This document shows, piece after piece, positions 8,038 through 10,869 of a stretch of DNA of 10,869 nucleotides (position 1 is its first letter; every line of letters begins with the position of its first letter). The stretch is from assembly GCF_001983105.1 (NCBI RefSeq), contig NZ_MOMC01000055.1, positions 9,248-20,116 of the forward strand. The letters run 5' to 3'. A model generated the notes under the pieces. It was not told the DNA's origin. It did no database searches and saw only the letters and a list, made by a program, of their open reading frames with translations. The position numbers and the translations under genes are program-made. This DNA is from Pseudofrankia asymbiotica (GTDB lineage Bacteria > Actinomycetota > Actinomycetes > Frankiales > Frankiaceae).

Positions 8038-8811
8038 TCAGGCGCGGGACTCGGCGTCCCTGCCCGGCTCGCCCAGCGACTCCGCCACCGCGATCGGGGC
8101 CAGCTCGGCGCCGCCGCGCAGGCGCTCCAGGAACTGCACGACGACGGCGGCGACGGTGCGATGGGTCTGGTCGTTGAGCGCGTCGTGCAGGCCGCCGACG
8201 ATGGTCACCAGTTCGGCCGACGGCGCGGACGCGTACCAGCGGCGCGCCAGAGCGACCGGGCTGAGCAGGTCGTTGCGGCCGTGCAGGCCCAGCACGGGCA
8301 GGTGGAGCTTGCCGGGGGTCGCCGGGTCGAACCAGTCGGCGGGCAGGTCGCTGAACAGCGCCGCCCGGCGCACCCCGGCCTCGGTGATCCGTCCCCGGTG
8401 GGCGCCGCAGGCGGTGCGGACGGCCAGCTCGTCGTCCCAGTCGCGGGCCGGCTGTGCCGCGGAGCCGGCCGGCAGGCCGGCGAGCACCAGCGCGGAGACC
8501 CCGTCGAGCTGCCCGCCCGCCACCAGGTGGGCGGCGTAGGCCGCGCCCGCGTCCGAGCCGACGACGACCCGGGGAGCGTCGGCGTCCGCCGCGTCGAGCA
8601 CGCCGAGCAGTTCGTCGCGCGCCTGGTCCGGGGCGTCGGCCGGGGCCGCCACCGCGTGCACGCGGTAGCTGTCGGTGGCCAGGCGGCGGCCGAAACGCTC
8701 GTACACCCGCGGGGACTCGCCCCGGCCCGGCAGCACGACCAGCGTGCCGCGCAGCGCCGGCCCGCTGGGCTCATACCAGCTGAGAACCGTGGCTTCCTGG
8801 GCGAGGGTCAT
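8038..8811 (-). CDS. Alpha/beta-hydrolase-fold protein with Asp in the nucleophile position
   Basis: First structural gene of the apparent operon, 257 residues from ATG 8811, with AAAGG six bases upstream; an upstream in-frame ATG at 8844 lacks a ribosome site. Fold features are the beta-strand and oxyanion-loop region LVVLPGRGESPRVYERFGRRL (24-44), the nucleophile elbow VVVGSDAGAAYAAHL (82-96), the acid-loop sequence VLGLHGRNDLLSP (173-185) and the histidine loop IVGGLHDALN (204-213). The predicted triad is Asp87-Asp181-His209. Asp rather than Ser at the G-x-Nuc-x-G position is typical of haloalkane dehalogenases and epoxide hydrolases, and uncommon in esterases or thioesterases; Ser86 next to it is an alternative if the elbow is shifted. 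Soluble and without a signal peptide. It probably acts on a product or substrate of the monooxygenases, but its reaction cannot be named. Confidence 0.85.
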   Translation of the reverse strand: MTLAQEATVLSWYEPSGPALRGTLVVLPGRGESPRVYERFGRRLATDSYRVHAVAAPADAPDQARDELLGVLDAADADAPRVVVGSDAGAAYAAHLVAGGQLDGVSALVLAGLPAGSAAQPARDWDDELAVRTACGAHRGRITEAGVRRAALFSDLPADWFDPATPGKLHLPVLGLHGRNDLLSPVALARRWYASAPSAELVTIVGGLHDALNDQTHRTVAAVVVQFLERLRGGAELAPIAVAESLGEPGRDAESRA

Positions 8812-8918
8812 GACGGACCTTTCGTCGAAAATGGCGGCGGGCATGCGTCACCGCGCCGCTGGACGGCGTCGGGCATGGCACTGGGCATAGCGGCACTGGG
8901 CATAAGGGCACTGGGCAT
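8808..8918 (-). CDS. Possible small upstream ORF with MPSA repeats, coupled to the hydrolase gene
   Basis: A 36-residue frame starts at ATG 8918 (MPSALMPSAAMPSAMPDAVQ, then 16 more residues) and ends in a TGA that overlaps the hydrolase start as ATGA. The 15-bp tandem repeats fall in frame, so each copy brings its own ATG. There is no Shine-Dalgarno sequence before the first ATG and no family resemblance. It may be a chance frame through the repeats, or a short ORF that couples ribosome arrival to the hydrolase start. Confidence 0.2.
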   Translation of the reverse strand: MPSALMPSAAMPSAMPDAVQRRGDACPPPFSTKGPS

Positions 8919-8921
8919 GGC
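8877..8921 (-). repeat. Three 15-bp tandem repeats in the operon leader
   Basis: On the plus strand GGCACTGGGCATAGC, GGCACTGGGCATAAG and GGCACTGGGCATGGC follow one another without gaps at 8877-8891, 8892-8906 and 8907-8921. They share the first 12 bases. A fourth, separate copy with two mismatches (GGTACTGGGAATGGC) lies at 9013-9027, and GGGCAT recurs at 8871-8876. They lie between the cysteine leader and the hydrolase gene, so they would be in the untranslated part of the message. They could be a protein binding array, an RNA element or a simple replication-slippage expansion. Confidence 0.85.
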
Positions 8922-8966
8922 CGGAGAGCGGCCGTGGGGAGACCGGCTGGCGCGGGACAGCGCACC

Positions 8967-8994
8967 GACCGCCCTGCTCGATGGCGAGGCGGTC
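8967..8994 (-). promoter_or_regulatory. Hairpin in the operon leader
   Basis: GACCGCC (8967-8973) and GGCGGTC (8988-8994) form a perfect 7-bp stem around 14 bases, inside which CTCG and CGAG can pair again. It lies between the cysteine-rich leader ORF and the hydrolase gene and is a candidate element of the attenuator. Smaller 5-bp hairpins are at 8854-8868 and 8919-8933. Confidence 0.4.
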
Positions 8995-9025
8995 CAGGGG
9001 TGGGCTAAGGGCGGTACTGGGAATG

Positions 9026-9043
9026 GCCGCGTGCCGGCGCGGC
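9026..9043 (-). promoter_or_regulatory. Hairpin 19 bases after the cysteine leader stop
   Basis: GCCGCG (9026-9031) and CGCGGC (9038-9043) make a perfect 6-bp GC stem with a six-base loop. In the message it begins 19 bases after the leader TGA, so a ribosome paused on the cysteine codons or at the stop would lie close to it or cover its 5' side. This is the placement expected for a translation-sensitive attenuator; no T-tract follows, so if it acts, it would need Rho or effects on RNA folding. Confidence 0.4.
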
Positions 9044-9062
9044 GCGTGTCACGGCGTCAGCG

Positions 9063-9206
9063 TCAGTGACAGCACATGGTGCCGCAGCGCATGAAGTCGA
9101 TCACGCGACGACGGGTGAGGCGTCGCCGGGACGCGCGGGCAGCGGGGGTCGAGCCCGCGGCGGCGGACCGCGACACCGCGCGGCGCTCGCCGCCAATCTC
9201 GACCAT
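9063..9206 (-). CDS. Cysteine-rich leader peptide, probable cysteine-responsive attenuator ORF
   Basis: A 47-residue ORF from ATG 9206 to TGA 9063-9065, 251 bases upstream of the hydrolase gene. Its C-terminal part reads RRRVIDFMRCGTMCCH (32-47), with Cys41, Cys45 and Cys46 encoded TGC, TGC, TGT at the very end. The RRxIDxxR-like core and terminal cysteines resemble actinobacterial leader peptides found before sulfur-assimilation genes and the polycysteine leaderless ORFs described in mycobacteria, where translation senses cysteine supply. The ATG lies seven bases after a -10-like TATCTT, so the transcript probably starts at the ATG. The N-terminal half is Arg/Ala-rich and featureless. Shorter starts (GTG 9104, ATG 9092) have no ribosome site. 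The sulfur context of the operon supports the call; regulation itself is inferred. Confidence 0.65.
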   Translation of the reverse strand: MVEIGGERRAVSRSAAAGSTPAARASRRRLTRRRVIDFMRCGTMCCH

Positions 9207-9213
9207 GCCGGTA

Positions 9214-9242
9214 AAGATAATTGGTATTTGCCCGTCTGGCCA
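9214..9242 (-). promoter_or_regulatory. Promoter of the leader and sulfur-type operon
   Basis: A rare AT-rich patch holds -10-like TATCTT (9214-9219 on the minus strand), fitting the actinobacterial TANNNT pattern. Seventeen bases upstream is TGGCCA (9237-9242), matching TTGACA at four of six positions. The -10 box ends seven bases before ATG 9206, which puts the expected start of transcription at or within a base of that ATG. Confidence 0.55.
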
Positions 9243-9268
9243 GCGACGATTCGCGATCGCACCGATCT

Positions 9269-9293
9269 CGCCGGCTTATCACCGCCGCCGGCG
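9269..9293. repeat. 7-bp inverted repeat upstream of the operon promoter
   Basis: CGCCGGC (9269-9275) and GCCGGCG (9287-9293) flank 11 bases. It lies between the FAD-oxidase terminator hairpin and the operon promoter. It could add to termination of the oxidase message or be an operator; neither is shown. Confidence 0.35.
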
Positions 9294-9314
9294 CCAGGCA
9301 CGCGGTCCGGCGGC

Positions 9315-9360
9315 GGCCACGGTCGACGAGCAGCGAGAGGCCTCGGTCGGGACCGTGGCC
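9315..9360 (-). terminator. Probable terminator or 3' hairpin of the FAD-linked oxidase gene
   Basis: GGCCACGGTC (9315-9324) and GACCGTGGCC (9351-9360) are a perfect 10-bp inverted repeat around 26 bases. The loop contains a small palindrome GAGGCCTC (9337-9344) that could fold inside. It begins ten bases after the TAG at 9371-9373. There is no T-run, as is usual for GC-rich actinobacterial terminators. It would separate the oxidase transcript from the operon below. Confidence 0.55.
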
Positions 9361-9370
9361 CTAGGTTTCG

Positions 9371-10747
9371 CTAGATGGCCTTGCCGGGGTTGAGGATGCC
9401 CTTCGGGTCGAAGACGCCTTTGATCTGGCGCTGCAGGGCGCCGACGTCCTCGCCCAGCTCGGCGCGCATCCAGCGGCGCTTGAGCACGCCGACGCCATGC
9501 TCGCCGCTCACCGTGCCACCCAGGTCGAGCGCGGCGCGGAAGATGCTGTCCGCGGCCTCCTGGACGGCCGGGTCGGACGGCTCCTGGCCCTCGGACAGGA
9601 CGATGATCGGGTGCAGGTTGCCGTCGGCCGCGTGCGCGAACGTATGGATCGACGTCCCGGTCGCCGTCGCCGCGGCACGCACCGCCTCGACCGCCGCGGG
9701 CAGCCGGGAACGGGGGACGCTGATGTCCTCGATCAGCACTCGTCCGACGCGTTCCAGCGCGGGCAGCGCGGCGCGGCGCACGGCCGTCAGCCGCGCGCCC
9801 TCGACCGGGTCGGTGGTGACCTCGAGATCGGTCGCGTACCGGCGCAGCTCCCGCGCCGCCTGATCGGCCTCCGCCTCGGCCGCGGCGCCGTCGGTCTGCA
9901 TCAGCAGAAACGCGGCGCCCCTGGCTCGCAGGTCGGTGCCCAGGTGCTCGTCGATGCGCGTGAGCGTCGCCGCGTCGATGAACTCGGCGATCGCCGGCAC
10001 CACCCCGGCCGCGCGAACCGCGCCGACGGCGGCGAAGGCGCTCGCCGCGCCGGGGAGGTGGGCGCAGATCGTCGCTGTGGCGGCGGGGATCGGCCGCAGC
10101 CGCAGCGCGGCGCCGACGATCACCCCGAGTGTTCCCTCCGAGCCCACGAACAGGCTGGTCAGGTCGTAGCCGGCGACTCCCTTGATCGCCCGCCTGCCGG
10201 TGTGGATGAGACGGCCGTCGGCCAGGACCACGTCCAGACCGAGGACGGCGTCGCGGGTGACCCCGTACTTCGCGCATCGCAGCCCACCGGCGTTGGTGGC
10301 GATGTTGCCGCCGATCGTCGAGATCTCGACGCTGGCGGGGTCCGGGGCGTAGCGCAGGCCGTGGCGGTGCGCCTCCCGGTCGAGGTCGGCGGTCAGCACG
10401 CCTGGCTCGACGATCGCGAGCTCGTCCGGCGCGGTGACCTCCACGATGCGGTTCAGCCCGGTCAGGTCGAGGACGATCCCACCGTCGGCGGCCGTCGCCG
10501 CGCCGGCGAGCCCGGTACCCGCGCCGCGGGCGACCACCGGTATCGCGGTCTGGTGCGCGAAGCGCAGGACATGCTGCACGCCGGCGACGCCGCGCACGGA
10601 CGCCACGACGGCCGGGCGGACATCCGGCGTCCAGCCCGAACGGTCGAACCGGTGCGCGTCGAGCACCGCGGGATCGGTCCGCCAGTCGACGTCGTCATGC
10701 GGGGGCAGGTCGTCGTGCGGGGGCAGCCTGTCCAGGCGCGCCGTCAT
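9371..10747 (-). CDS. GlcD-type FAD-linked 2-hydroxyacid oxidase/dehydrogenase
   Basis: 458 residues from ATG 10747, the first in-frame ATG; no strong ribosome site precedes it. The N-terminal FAD-binding (PCMH, FAD_binding_4) domain shows VVARGAGTGLAGAA (71-84), PDPASVEISTIGGNIATNAG (135-154), GLRCAKYGV and RRAIKGVAGYDLTSLFVGSE (185-204) with GTLG following. The C-terminal FAD-oxidase domain shows FAHAADGNLHP (370-380) and SGEHGVG (414-420). Length and motifs match GlcD and D-lactate dehydrogenases, which oxidise glycolate, D-lactate or related 2-hydroxyacids to 2-oxoacids; the exact substrate cannot be told. It is cytoplasmic or peripheral, as no signal is present. It ends with KGILNPGKAI, typical of the family. 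No GlcE/GlcF partner is present in the window. A terminator-like hairpin follows, so it is probably its own transcript and not part of the sulfur-type operon. Confidence 0.93.
   Translation of the reverse strand: MTARLDRLPPHDDLPPHDDVDWRTDPAVLDAHRFDRSGWTPDVRPAVVASVRGVAGVQHVLRFAHQTAIPVVARGAGTGLAGAATAADGGIVLDLTGLNRIVEVTAPDELAIVEPGVLTADLDREAHRHGLRYAPDPASVEISTIGGNIATNAGGLRCAKYGVTRDAVLGLDVVLADGRLIHTGRRAIKGVAGYDLTSLFVGSEGTLGVIVGAALRLRPIPAATATICAHLPGAASAFAAVGAVRAAGVVPAIAEFIDAATLTRIDEHLGTDLRARGAAFLLMQTDGAAAEAEADQAARELRRYATDLEVTTDPVEGARLTAVRRAALPALERVGRVLIEDISVPRSRLPAAVEAVRAAATATGTSIHTFAHAADGNLHPIIVLSEGQEPSDPAVQEAADSIFRAALDLGGTVSGEHGVGVLKRRWMRAELGEDVGALQRQIKGVFDPKGILNPGKAI
10691..10726 (-). repeat. 18-bp in-frame tandem duplication at the start of the FAD-oxidase gene
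   Basis: Two 18-base copies (10691-10708 and 10709-10726) differ at one base and encode LPPHDD twice, at residues 8-19. The first few residues of GlcD-like proteins are variable, so this is probably tolerated. Confidence 0.85.
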
Positions 10748-10869
10748 CGTGCGCCCGCGAGCCCGGCTACCACCGGGCCGGCACGATCAACATCCACATC
10801 ACACTGATCACAAAACAGAATCACAGCTACCCTATCGGCATGGTCGGGATACTGGACATAATCGCACTG
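10748..10869 (-). promoter_or_regulatory. Upstream/promoter region of the FAD-linked oxidase
   Basis: The 122 bases before the oxidase contain the most AT-rich stretch in the window (10784-10865). On the minus strand TAGGGT (10828-10833) fits TANNNT as a -10 box, which would give a leader of about 75-80 bases. ATCACA occurs on the plus strand at 10798-10803, 10807-10812 and 10820-10825 and could be part of a regulator site. A 6-bp hairpin (GCCCGG 10761-10766, CCGGGC 10773-10778) lies close to the start codon. All assignments are by pattern only. Confidence 0.4.

Noticed and set aside
8811..8844. Upstream ATG 8844 as the hydrolase start
   Set aside because: No ribosome site precedes it, whereas ATG 8811 has AAAGG at good spacing and gives a normal N-terminus.
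8771..8965. 64-codon minus-strand frame with CPVPL repeats
   Set aside because: It arises from reading the 15-bp tandem repeats in another frame and ends inside the hydrolase gene; no ribosome site.
5125..9069. Several long plus-strand open frames (5125-6750, 6759-8177, 7795-9069)
   Set aside because: All lie opposite well-recognised minus-strand enzymes and have no recognisable motifs.
9142..9158. T-arm-like hairpin (GCGGG, GGTCGAG, CCCGC)
   Set aside because: The loop lacks the TTCNANN pattern, no acceptor or anticodon stems are found around it, and it lies inside the leader ORF. Not a tRNA.
9049..9282. 77-codon minus-strand frame over the leader region
   Set aside because: A different frame from the cysteine leader, no promoter or ribosome site at its start, and Arg-rich antisense-like composition.
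1..10869. Insertion sequences, CRISPR arrays, rRNA, tRNA genes or prophage genes
   Set aside because: No transposase or integrase motifs, terminal repeats, regularly spaced arrays or RNA gene signatures were seen.

Overview
The window is very GC-rich DNA with strong third-position G/C bias. SD-led starts, ATGA/GTGA overlaps and leaderless-type promoters point to a high-GC actinobacterium, in the style of Frankia or Streptomyces. The genus cannot be fixed from the sequence alone. Every gene I can support lies on the minus strand, so transcription runs from high to low coordinates. The long plus-strand open frames are antisense shadows of these genes.

In the direction of transcription, the right end (10869-9371) holds a promoter region and a complete GlcD-type FAD-linked oxidase. 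A 10-bp inverted repeat just after its stop probably isolates it from what follows. Next comes a control region (about 9250-8812): a promoter whose -10 box lies directly against an ATG, a 47-residue leader ORF ending in RCGTMCCH, several GC-rich hairpins and three 15-bp tandem repeats. Below it lies one apparent operon: alpha/beta hydrolase (8811-8038), SsuD-like luciferase-family monooxygenase (7913-6705), acyl-CoA-dehydrogenase-fold oxidoreductase of SfnB/DszC type (6708-5488), family-5 lipoprotein solute-binding protein (5387-3702), DppB-type permease (3625-2636), DppC-type permease (2639-1581) and a double-domain DppD/DppF ATPase (1584 to beyond base 1).

My reading is an organosulfur scavenging system. 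The binding protein, two permeases and fused ATPase import a small compound. Two flavin-dependent monooxygenases and a hydrolase would open it and release sulfur. The cysteine-rich leader would tie expression to cysteine supply, resembling the polycysteine leaderless short ORFs known upstream of sulfur genes in mycobacteria and the actinobacterial leaders with an RRxIDxxR-like core. The substrate is unknown. The luciferase-family enzyme keeps the SsuD fold motifs but lacks most SsuD active-site residues, and the hydrolase has Asp in the nucleophile position, so this does not look like a standard alkanesulfonate pathway. No flavin reductase, which both monooxygenases would need, is encoded in the window.
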